Below are positions 21,504 to 30,113 of a stretch of DNA of 30,990 nucleotides, in pieces. This DNA is from Oehlia diaphana (taxonomy: Eukaryota > Glomeromycota > Glomeromycetes > Glomerales > Glomeraceae), in contig QZLH01001149.1 of NCBI GenBank assembly GCA_003833135.1, positions 1 through 30,990 of the forward strand. Direction: 5' to 3'. The notes beneath the pieces were generated by a model. That model did not search any database and was not told the origin of the DNA. It was given only the letters and a program-made list of their open reading frames with translations. The translations under genes were made by a program, and so were the position numbers. The stretch's first letter is position 1, and the number at the start of each line of letters is the position of its first letter.

Positions 21504-21857
21504 ATGGCATTTTGGAAAGTTGCAACACTTGTAATAATAGCGGTTGTGTTAGTTGTTCTTAATAATAACAATAATAATGGCAATTATTACCACAATGGTG
21601 CCTTTTATAATAATAATGATGACAATGACAATGATGATTCTTATGATGATAATGATTCTTATGATGATTATGATGATGGTGATTTTTATGATGATTTTTA
21701 CGATGATTTTTATGATAATGATGACTCTTATGATGATGATTCTTTTGATGATAATGACTCTTATGATGATGATTCTTTTAATTATAATGATTCTTATGAT
21801 GATGATTCTTTTAATTATAATGATTCTTATGATGAATATGATTATGATGATAATTAA
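21504..21857 (+). CDS. MxFWK-type acidic Asp/Tyr repeat protein, 117 aa
   Basis: No named family was recognised. MAFWK is followed by a hydrophobic stretch (6-19) that could be a signal anchor or a signal peptide. Then come an Asn-rich linker (20-38) and an extremely acidic tail (39-117) built from Asp with Tyr, Phe, Ser and Asn. Past the leader there is no Lys or Arg; K5 and H30 are the only basic residues. The last 44 residues are four 11-residue units of the type DSYDDDSFNYN (residues 74-117, a 33-bp DNA period). Such a tail should be disordered, exposed and able to bind Ca2+ or cationic surfaces. A secreted or wall-associated role is plausible but inferred. A paralogue with the same plan lies at 26852. 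The ATG is chosen because the leader matches that paralogue from residue 1. After the TAA the same frame stays Asp/Tyr-rich for 14 more codons. Confidence 0.7.
   Translation: MAFWKVATLVIIAVVLVVLNNNNNNGNYYHNGAFYNNNDDNDNDDSYDDNDSYDDYDDGDFYDDFYDDFYDNDDSYDDDSFDDNDSYDDDSFNYNDSYDDDSFNYNDSYDEYDYDDN
21723..21854 (+). repeat. 33-bp coding minisatellite, four units
   Basis: Four in-frame 33-bp units encode DSYDDDSFDDN, DSYDDDSFNYN twice, and a diverged DSYDEYDYDDN. Units two and three are nearly identical at the DNA level, pointing to recent unit duplication. Length variation among isolates would be expected. Confidence 0.85.
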
Positions 21858-21902
21858 GATATTGGTTATGTTGATGATTATGATGATTTTTTTTATAAAT
21901 GA

Positions 21903-22659
21903 CCATTTTGATGGCGAATATAACTAGTTGAATTCAGTAAAAATAGAGAATGTAATAATACATCTTTTATCAAAATTCTTCCATTTTCACATTTGATTTA
22001 AATAATTTATATCATGTATGTAACATTTGACTTCAACCCTTAAAGAATTATTTTAAATATTCTAATCTTATGAAAATTTTAAATTATCATAGAAAATATT
22101 ATCTTTTTACAAATTACGTCTAACCATCTGATCATGCTTCCTTCTACAGCATAAATTATATAAAATGACAAATTTTCAAAACAAAATATTACATTATATT
22201 TTTCAAGATATTATATTAAATTTTTTACACCCGTGAAATGCTTGTTTAATGATTAATCAAAAATTTACCTTTTCATGTTTTCATATGTAATCGTTATTTC
22301 AAGTGTTCACAGATTACTTGTTAAAATTTTATAATATATAAAACTTACAAATTACAATAAGATGAACTAAGGATTATTAATTTTTCAGTATGTTACTAGG
22401 CGTAACTTGTCGCGTTGCGCCAGGGACGATAAAGTAAGAGAGTAATAATAAATACACTTATATTTTATTTGCCATGCAGTGTGAATAGGTCTAGCTTTTT
22501 ACTATTATTATTGATAACAATGAGTTGTGTGCAAGTGTTATACAATATATGAATATTATTATTAAACGCAAATTTTATTTATCACACGAAATAAATGTTG
22601 CGGTACTGTGAAATTAATGATTTATTTGTAAATTCATTACAAAAACAATTTTGTATAAG
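21903..22659. other. Intergenic AT-rich DNA
   Basis: No gene was seen. A small GC-rich island, TGTCGCGTTGCGCCAGGGAC, at about 22409-22428 stands out but has no recognised function. Confidence 0.35.
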
Positions 22660-22975
22660 TAGTTTATTGCTACATTGTTAAAAAAATTCTATTGTAACAT
22701 TAAAAAAATTACATCCTCTGTTGAAAAAAATACATATATATTGTTACCATATCTCAAAGAAATTCATTATAGCAATATATTGTTATAGAAAACAAATATC
22801 TCACTAAATACTAATATGAAAAAAAATCCCCAAAAAATCAATTATAACAATCTATTACGAAAAAAAAAAAAAAAATATTCCCCAGAAAAATTAAATATAA
22901 CGATCTATTGTCATGAAAAAATCAATTTCCCATAAAATTTGTTATACCGATCTATTGTTACAAAAAATAAATATG
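22660..22975. repeat. Degenerate tandem repeat with TATAACRATCTATTG core
   Basis: Variants of TATAACGATCTATTGTCA, each followed by an A-run and a CCCCA or CCCAT segment, appear near 22770, 22843, 22896 and 22944. More diverged copies lie at 22665-22700. Spacing is about 47-74 bp because the A-runs vary in length. It is non-coding. Confidence 0.6.
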
Positions 22976-23124
22976 TAAATTATTATATGTCAGTTTATTA
23001 AAAAATAATTAGGGAAAATATTATTATTGATAATAATAAGAAGAAGGCAATTACCATGGTGTCGCAACGTCAATCCGATCACTGATCCAATTCTAAATGG
23101 TTCAAATGGTTTAAGAATGTGTTT

Positions 23125-23475
23125 CGGGAAAAAAAATTCGATTTGAAAAAAAAAGCCAAGCCGAAAAAAGAAAAGGCGAAAAAAAAAACTTTAGATTGGG
23201 AAAAAGGTCAGAAAAAAGAAAAGTGAAAAAAGAATTTTCGGATTGGAAAAAAAACCAACTCGAAAAAAGAAAAAGGTTTTAAAGAATTCGAAAAAAAACC
23301 GAAAAAAAATAACAATAAAGAAAATTTGAAAAAAAACGAAAAATAAAATTTGGGGAAATGAAAAAGGATAAAGAAAGAAATCGGAAAAAAAAGGAATCCG
23401 TAAAAAAAATAAGTACCGAAAAAATTCTGAAAAAAAAAATCAAATAACGAAAAAAAGTCATAACGGGAAAAAATA
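23125..23475. repeat. Polypurine tract of G(A)n words
   Basis: About 350 bp of the + strand consists mainly of A and G, in words such as GAAAAAA, CGAAAAAAA and GGAAAAAA, with few pyrimidines. Frames on the minus strand read as Phe/Ser-rich low complexity and are not genes. Long purine strands can form triplex DNA or R-loops and exclude nucleosomes. It lies just beyond the last-exon relic of a kinase-TPR gene, on the side away from that gene. Confidence 0.75.
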
Positions 23476-23614
23476 TTTAAATATTTATATGAAAAAATTA
23501 CGTAATGTAACTGATCCGACCTTCTTAGGATCGATGATCTAACCAAAAAGTCTATAACTGATAATTAAAATTAATAATCAACAAATGATTAGTAATACAA
23601 TTGTTATAAATTAA

Positions 23615-23793
23615 TTATAAGTTATCAATAATACTTTTAAGTTCTATCAAATCTTCCATTTCTCTATTTGAAAAATACCTATCCTTAAAAGCATTTGGTA
23701 TATTTGGAATTAATTTATTGATTGATATAAAATGATTCATTTTATGAGTAAATAATTTTAATATAGGAAAATGTGGAAAATTTCTTTATTTTT
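23615..23793 (-). pseudogene. Relic last exon of a kinase-TPR gene
   Basis: The minus-strand frame ends at TAA (23615-23617) and its final 33 residues, KLIPNIPNAFKDRYFSNREM and onward to IIDNL, align without gaps to the last 33 residues of the intact kinase-TPR protein ([20 protein letters not shown]... to INYL). I count 17 identical positions, and both end at the same stop position. Upstream residues (FPHFPILKLFTHKMNHFISI) look coding, until a stop just beyond 23793. No acceptor and no start were found, so this is an isolated 3' exon. A first-exon relic of the same family lies on the same strand at 25627-25811, so both probably come from one lost gene. Confidence 0.6.
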
Positions 23794-24016
23794 ATATTTA
23801 TAACATTTGGTGAATAAAATCATTTTTGTTATTATTATTAATTGTTTTTAATCTATAGTTTTATTATTTTATGATAAGATTAATGATCTCATTATTGGTT
23901 GTACATATTCAGTTGAAAATGTTTAATTTGGTTTGTTATTTGTAATTATTTGTAACAATAATTTTGATCTTTTTAACTAAAAAGAATAATTATCAAATAA
24001 ATTCTTACAATATCAG

Positions 24017-24554
24017 CCTAAGATTTATTCATTTGAATTACGTGAATTCTTTTCTTGATTACTCCTTCTGTGAAATTGAATATCGTGACAGGGTGCCAGT
24101 GGTTGATCCAAATAAATCATTTAGTTCTGAAACCATTATTCGTGATTACAAGGACTTTGTTAGCAATGACTCAGAGTCGATGACATATGTTTACAAATTT
24201 GGCAGAACAAGTTTCCTCACAAAAGGGGTAGCAATTGATAAAATGCTGACCTTTTGTACCAAGAAATTTGGAAGAGTATCGAAAGTATCTGCTTTACTTA
24301 TTTCTAGTATTGATGGAAAGCCATTTGGTAAGCTGGTATATGTACATGTATTAAAGCAACGTCCTTCCTATTCTGACTAAAATTTTATTTATATAGGAGA
24401 ACTTGGTGATTCAGGTTCGGCGGTGTTTGATGATGACGGTCAGCTATGGGGCATTTACTATGGATTTGACCAACCGTTCCACTTTATTATCCCCATACAT
24501 CTGATATTAGATGATGTTCAAACAAGATTTAAAGTTAATTTTACACTTATTTAG
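24017..24554 (+). CDS. Trypsin-like serine protease fragment, 5' incomplete
   Basis: Two exons, about 24017-24327 and 24397-24554, join in phase through a GT-AG intron. The joined product contains YKFGRTSFLTKG, a pattern like the K-x-GR-T-x-x-T-x-G segment of S1/S64-type proteases. It then has ELGDSGSAVF, the GDSG nucleophile motif, with the catalytic Ser codon at 24411-24413, followed by LWGIYYGF and a short tail to TAG at 24552-24554. This is the C-terminal half of a chymotrypsin fold. The catalytic His and Asp of the N-terminal half are not visible upstream and there is no good ATG. A CAG acceptor-like site at 24014-24016 marks the earliest sensible exon edge. It is therefore either a truncated gene or a 3' part whose 5' exons are beyond recognition. 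Activity is unlikely as read. Confidence 0.6.
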
Positions 24555-24682
24555 TTAATTCTGATTTTATTATGTATTTGTTGAAATGATAAAGATATCG
24601 TGCTATAAAAAGAATAAATAAATGATCTCAATAGGCAAATGCATTTTTTATGAACAGATTAGTAGTCGTCCTTGACTTAATA

Positions 24683-24802
24683 TCACCAAGGTTCGCAAAA
24701 TCTGTCCATAACATTAATGATAAGAAGACCAGCTGTTTTAGCATTCCTTAAATAACGACTAATATTGTAAAGCAATCTCGAAGCATCATAAATCACATGC
24801 TC
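24683..24802 (-). pseudogene. Short coding-like scrap, family unknown
   Basis: A 39-residue minus-strand frame reads YDASRLLYNISRYLRNAKTA and GLLIINVMDRFCEPW before a TGA. Its composition is protein-like and unlike the surrounding AT-rich sequence. It has no start codon or exon partner. It lies between the two kinase-TPR relics on the same strand but does not match the intact kinase protein, so its origin is open. Confidence 0.25.
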
Positions 24803-25626
24803 ATAATAAAATCAACAACACAACGATCAAAAATTCAGTGTTATTTTTTTATTTTTTATTTATTTTCAGTTATTTTAATTTTTATTTTAAAAAAAAACAA
24901 AGCAAATTAAAAAACTTAAAAAACGTAAAAATTATAAAAAATTAAAAAATTTTATTTGATATTTTTTAAATGGCGTAAAAAACTTTTAAGAAATATTAAG
25001 AAATTTTAAATCAGGGGACATAAACAAAAAGTATAATACATGTAAACAAATTTAAGGTTAAACCTGATCCTAAGATTTATTGGTCATACACGCGTGCGGA
25101 CAGACAACACATGCATGGTTTGGAGTAGAATGGAAGTGTCCTACGCATACGCTTCGGACAATTAACAATAGTGATTAGGTGATTCTTTCAAGGATGATGA
25201 TATTGATATGCCTAAAAAATAAATCCACACAATATGTTATACGTACAATATGATAAATTACTATATGTATAATTTATTATTTCATATTTATTATTTATTT
25301 ACGCTAACCGATAGTTATTTATATAATTATTCAATTTATCCAAGTTCTTTAGTAAGACATTTTGGCGAAAAACACACTCTTTCTAATACTGATATCCAAT
25401 TACTCAATCATTTGAATTACTGATTGAAATGTAACGTGTCACCATCAACATATTCCCAAAACGAGTGAGTATATTTTCGTACCTTTGTAAAAAAATTTGA
25501 GCGATAAAAAAAATAATTTATTTGTCAAAAGTTTTAATATGTTTCTAAATTAACTGTGAAATAATATATATACGATGATTAATTTATCGTGTCTCATTTT
25601 TTTTAAATAATTATAAAGTTTCATAC
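24803..25626. other. Intergenic DNA with one GC-rich hairpin segment
   Basis: No gene was seen. GTCCTACGCATACGCTTCGG followed by ACAAT (about 25138-25162) can fold through GTCC/GGAC. It resembles GTCCTTCGCTTCGCTCCGG followed by ACAAT at 15750-15773, suggesting a dispersed short repeat. Confidence 0.35.
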
Positions 25627-25811
25627 CTCTTTAATATTACTCTAAGGATTTCAAAGCGAAATAACGAGTTGTATTTTTCCAGGTAGCACGAGAGACGTTC
25701 CTAAATAATCTTTTTCCTATTTGTTGTATATTCTTAAAGTCAGAATGTTCATAGTATTCAATACATCCTTCGGAAATTAATGATTCTAAACCTTCAATAT
25801 TGTTTTGACAT
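25627..25811 (-). pseudogene. Relic first exon of a kinase-TPR gene
   Basis: From the ATG at 25811, allowing one extra A near the start, the minus strand reads in the same order as exon 1 of the intact kinase gene: GLESLISEGCIEYYEHSDFK against [20 protein letters not shown], then QQIG, RATW, TRY and ALK. The glycine loop is destroyed (GKRLFRNV instead of GEGAFGDV). Some 20 bases are missing after ALK, causing a further frame break. The exon still ends at the same donor place, AAAGAG followed by GTATGA. The extra A, the lost loop and the deletion make it a pseudogene. Its likely last exon is at 23615-23793. Confidence 0.85.
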
Positions 25812-26741
25812 TTTATTTCATTATCAAGTTTCGATAAACAAAAAAATCATTCGGTTTGACGTTTTATAGTGTGTAGTTCTGTTAACACGAGTTAATAATA
25901 TAAATATTAATGTAGTATGAGTAATCGAATTTGGAATTAAACCTATTTATGATACTTCACGTCACCCAAAGTTACAGAGATGGAAAAAAAACAACTTGTC
26001 ACCCTCTTTCTCATTTACCCATTTATCTAACTAATTTGTTCAACTAAATAAAACGTTAATAAAAAAAAAAGCTCACAAACTTCTTATTTTTAATCACCTT
26101 TAAAGTTCAACATGTACAGTACAAGAAATCCAATATTCCTAGGAAGAACAAGAAAAGAAACGTCAGAAACGTTTCTTTACAAATCAATTAAAATAAAATA
26201 CTTTCCTTTCCAGTCTTTTCAAGTCGCTGTGGTAAGTTGATGTTCAACATACATCAAATTTAATTCTATATTATAATTTACTGATTTTTATGTCGTAAAT
26301 AAAGGATAGAGTGACATACATTATACATTATAATGATACATTTTGATAACATATTAATTATTTTCTTCACTCAACTCCGTCCTATAGTATCTAAAGTAGA
26401 TGCCAGTTACGCCACGCTATCACTTTTATTACTTTTATTGTAAATTCATCATGTATGCTAATTAAATAAGTACGAACTCAAATAATATGTGTGCAGAAAA
26501 ACTGAACCTATCGCTTATAAAAAGGATCATTCTCATACATTTTTCACGTGAAAATTTTACCCGCGCTTCGTTAAGAGGAGTTAACAACCGATTTCCTTTT
26601 TAGTAACATATTTGCGCAGATTATTTTTATATAATCCTCTTTTGCCAATCGTTGTTTATTTGTCATATGAAATCAATGGTAAAAATATATTATATTCAAA
26701 ATTGAATGAAAATCTTAAATAATTTCGTAACAATATACAGT
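25812..26741. promoter_or_regulatory. Spacer with TATA-like box and TTCACGTGAA
   Basis: TATAAAAAG at 26516-26524 is followed by the palindromic site TTCACGTGAA at 26543-26552, about 300 bp before the second acidic-repeat gene. The short inverted repeat GAAACGTCAGAAACGTTTC lies at about 26158-26176. No gene was seen. Promoter function is inferred from order and spacing only. Confidence 0.35.
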
Positions 26742-26800
26742 GACCGCTTTTTCTTTCTTTCTTTCTTTCTTTTTTTTTTTAAAAAAAAAAAAAAAATAAA
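26742..26800. repeat. TTTC microsatellite joined to a T-run/A-run palindrome
   Basis: Several TTTC units are followed by a T-run of about a dozen and then an A-run of similar size. It lies 50-110 bp before the ATG at 26852. Length polymorphism is likely and poly(dA:dT) tracts commonly open promoter chromatin. A regulatory effect here is speculative. Confidence 0.7.
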
Positions 26801-26851
26801 AATAAATATTTCTTATTTAAGCTTTTTTTTTTATCGCAAAATAAAAAAAAA

Positions 26852-27115
26852 ATGGTATTTTGGAAGATCGTATTTGTTACAATAGCGTTTGTATGGATTA
26901 TTATTGAAGTTAACAATCTCAACAATAATTTTGATGACGCCAATTATTTCAACAACAATTGCCATGATGATTTCGATGCTTATGACGATCCTTACGACGA
27001 TTATGACGATTTTTATGACGATTTTTATGACGATTTTTATGACGATTCTGACGATGATTTCGATTATTATGATGGCTTTGATGACTATGATTATTCGGAA
27101 TATGACTCTGATTGA
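26852..27115 (+). CDS. MxFWK-type acidic Asp/Tyr repeat protein, 87 aa
   Basis: This is a paralogue of the protein at 21504 with the same order of parts. MVFWK starts it, followed by a hydrophobic segment (6-18), an Asn-rich linker (21-36, with a Cys-His at 37-38) and an acidic tail (39-87). The tail includes YDDFYDDFYDDFYDD near 51-65. The only basic residues are K5 and H38. The shared DNA start (ATGGNATTTTGGAA) supports this ATG in both genes. The tails differ in repeat type: FYDD tetrads here, 11-residue Ser/Asn units in the other. Selection therefore seems to act on composition, not on exact sequence. The hydrophobic segment could be a signal anchor or a signal peptide. No family name is known to me. 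AATAAA at about 27412 could end its transcript. Confidence 0.7.
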   Translation: MVFWKIVFVTIAFVWIIIEVNNLNNNFDDANYFNNNCHDDFDAYDDPYDDYDDFYDDFYDDFYDDSDDDFDYYDGFDDYDYSEYDSD

Positions 27116-27784
27116 ACTTGTTGCGATAGGAAATAGAGAGGCATTAATTTAATTCGTGCAAAAGTAATTTTTGTCATTTTTATTACGAAAGATTTCATTT
27201 TCTCTGAGCTGTAATTTTAATTAGTCATAACAATACCTTTGTCTTAAATGGTTTTAACGTTTGTGGAATTATTTGTTGGATATTTTTTTTAACCGATCAA
27301 TAGAGATAAATTACATCACTTCTGAATGGTTTGTCCTTTCCTTTTTTTCACTTCCATGTATAAAATATTATTACTCGTTGATGTATTAATATTGTAATTA
27401 GTTTGTGTGGAAATAAAAAATAAGTAATTAAACGATTTTTACTTGTGCGGTATTAAAACTACTAAATTTGAAATAAACTTATAATTCTTTCGTGAAACTA
27501 TCAAAAATAACATAACCTTAGTCTAATCTCATGATTCCCTATAAAAAAATTCTGGAAAAAACTCTCATTTTTCTAGTTTCTATTCCAAAAAAACTCAGAC
27601 ACGTGATAATTTTACTGAAAAATTTTTTATAGGAATTAATTTAGTCAAAAGATAAGGATGATGAAAAATTGCTAAAGAAAATTGTAATTTTGATAGTGTT
27701 AACTGATTATTTCAATCCATGATACATTGATACGCCTTTTGTAAGCATAAAATGATACTTTAAATTAACTAAATTGCTTTAAAT
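27116..27784. other. Intergenic DNA with one ATCACGTGTC-type site
   Basis: GACACGTGAT at 27598-27607 is the same 10-mer, on the opposite strand, as sites at 3166 and 9271. No gene was seen. Confidence 0.4.
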
Positions 27785-29731
27785 CTTATTATATGTATAA
27801 TTAGATATTACTTCTTCAACAGATTTCCATAAAATATGACAAAAACCAATCACTAAGATGACAAATCCTTTCAATTTATTAGGATTGTTCATCAAATACT
27901 CCTGAGCTAAAATAATTAACTTTGAGATTGTATTCATATATGATTCCAATTGACTTATACCATTTTTTAATAACTCACCTATAGTTGTCTGATTTGTTTG
28001 TTTAAATTCTTTGGATCAATATGTATATGATCTTTTTAATAAATCTCTTCATCTTCCTTTTCAAGAATTTTATCTAAGTTTTCTAGTTCATTTGCACCAA
28101 CTTCTGATTTCTTATTAAGCCAACTAATGAAATATATTTTAATTCTAAGTTAATATAATTATCTCCTATTCCTTTTAAATAAAAATATCTGAATAACCAA
28201 ATCAACCTGATCCTTTTGGCTTTTTGCCATTCATTACTAATGAAAGCTCTGGAATATGATATTTTAATGGCAGAAGAATTTCAACAATTGCTTGAAGAAT
28301 AGATTCATCTGCTGAAGATAAAGTCATCTTTAACCTTGTTACTAGAAAGGTCTTTAAAATTTCAATAAAAGGGATAATATTACCTATAACAAGACTTTCA
28401 TATGCTGAAGTAACAAGCCCAGTAAATAGTTTTTGTATAAATTTGTACCAAATGGCCCATCCATATATAATTGGTCTAGATTGGCTTAAATTTGGATTAT
28501 ATTTTGCATAAATTTGAGCTAATTTCAAGCCAATGAGCCTGTTTGATATAAATTTATACAAAAACTATTTACTGGGAAGAAGTGTATCATTAACAATAAT
28601 CTGTCTATACATTAAATTATTCTTATTTTGTTCTAAAATTTCGCTTTGTTTCTTTTTGGATCTATCTGTATCATCAGCATCATTATCTCTTGTTCTTTTC
28701 AGTTCTTTTATTCATTTACCTTTAAGAATAAGTCTTTCATTCCATTTTTTATTAAAAATAGCTTCTAATGCTTTACCTGAACTATATATTTCACTTTCAA
28801 CATCAATTATATGTAAGCAATTACAAATATTAAATGAATATCTTTCTCAAAATCTTCTAAACTAGTGTATTGATTATTTTCTAAATTTAAATTTATAATA
28901 AATAGATCATTGGATGGTTTTTAATATTATTTTTAATATCATTTTTAATATATTTATAAAATAGATTAGCATAAGATGTGTTTTCAAGTTCATGAAGTAT
29001 AATACTTCCCATATCACTTAATGAGAATTACCATCTTGACACCCTTGGTAACCAGCCTAAGCTCTCACTTTAGGTGCCCATACTCTGTTGTTGATAGAGT
29101 CTGCTAATTCTGGAGGAGGAATTGGCTATATACCTTCTTTATTACTAAATAAAAATTTAATGCACTACTAATAATCTTATAACTTCTAACAGTTAATTAT
29201 TACAGAATGGTTGTGTTATACAAAAAAGATGCAAATTTTCTGGCAAGGAGTAATACACATAAATTAACTTTTAGTAAATTTAATTATATTTTTAATGTAA
29301 ATTTATTAGAGTTTAAAATTTTTCTATTTAACATATTTGTGACTGCTTAAATATAAATAAATTTATTAGTTTATATAGATTTTAATAAAATCTTATGGTA
29401 AAGCATTGCAAAAATAAATAATTTCAGTTTTAAATATACCTTAGTTAAAGAATTTGTTTAGCATATGGAATTGAGATAAATATTTCGCTTGTATTACTTC
29501 TACAATTTGATGATTGATAAGAAGTTGGTAAAATCATTTCTTGCCTGGCTGGTGGAATACAAGCTGGCTCAAGATTTGGAGCACTTGGTATAGTATTCTT
29601 TGCTATGGTTGCAGTTCTGCCTTGAAGCAAGAGTTATCCCAATGATCCTTCATTAAATCTTCAGACTTAATCTCATAGCCCCATCTGCGCCTTCTATCAA
29701 AATATATTTTTCTTGGTTTTACTTCAGTGAT
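27785..29731 (-). pseudogene. Broken bromodomain gene
   Basis: Protein-like text runs right to left for almost 2 kb, broken by stops and frame changes. It begins ITEVKPRKIYFDRRRRWGYE (from 29731), then shifts frame to GRTATIAKNTIPSAPNLEPA and ILPTSYQSSNC (to 29445). After an acceptor-like TATATAG near 29128 comes IPPPELADSINNRVWAPKV with an internal TAG. A bromodomain-like stretch follows: ILHELENTSYANLFYKYIKN, then YTSLEDFEKDIHLIF, then SSGKALEAIFNKKW (28742-29010), matching the family's E-F-x-x-D-hydrophobic-L-I-F and G-x-x-L-x-x-x-F-x-x-K-W elements. A long frame (28561-28202) with RPIIYGWAIWYKFIQKLF and a more broken tail down to 27785 complete it. Bromodomains bind acetyl-lysine on histones. 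At least two frameshifts and several in-frame stops rule out an intact product. Related copies are probably repeated in this genome (inference). Confidence 0.6.
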
Positions 29732-30110
29732 CTTCACCAATTTCCAGCATTTAAAACAGATCTGGATTGCCATTTCAGACCAGTAAGCTTAGGAAAAATT
29801 TTTTTAGCTTCTGAGTTCCAACTTTTGGACACTAGACCATTAAGCTTTGGAAAAAAGCTCCAATAATTTAGATATTTTATATTAATATAGATATGTTTAT
29901 GGAGATCGGATAATTAATTTTATTAATAACAAAAAAAAATGTTTGCTTACTGAAACTGAAACTGCCAAAACTACACCATCGCTTAACAATGATTTCCAGT
30001 ATCTTGTTTACAGGATGATATTAATAAATCCTAATAAAGAGATGCATTACATTATTTTTTTAAAATAAAAAACTGCTGAACTTTTTTAAAAAATTTTTTT
30101 TTATTTCTTT
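29732..30110. other. Spacer between bromodomain relic and exon-intron repeats
   Basis: Weak coding-like text on the minus strand near 29740-29800 (LTGLKWQSRSVLNAGNW) may extend the bromodomain relic. AAGCTT-containing copies near 29787 and 29851 (TAAGCTTAGGAAAAA and TAAGCTTTGGAAAAA) are an imperfect duplication. Nothing else was recognised. Confidence 0.3.
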
Positions 30111-30113
30111 TAG

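Noticed and set aside
21553..21927. A 124-codon Met/Ile-rich frame overlapping the acidic-repeat gene
   Set aside because: It is the +1 shadow of the GAT repeat; the Asp/Tyr frame has the conserved leader shared with the paralogue. The same applies to 26889-27152.
23208..23546. Phe/Ser-rich minus-strand frames
   Set aside because: They are translations of the polypurine tract and have no complexity or start signals.
28533..28865. A 110-codon plus-strand frame
   Set aside because: It is antisense to the bromodomain relic, whose minus-strand text has recognisable motifs.
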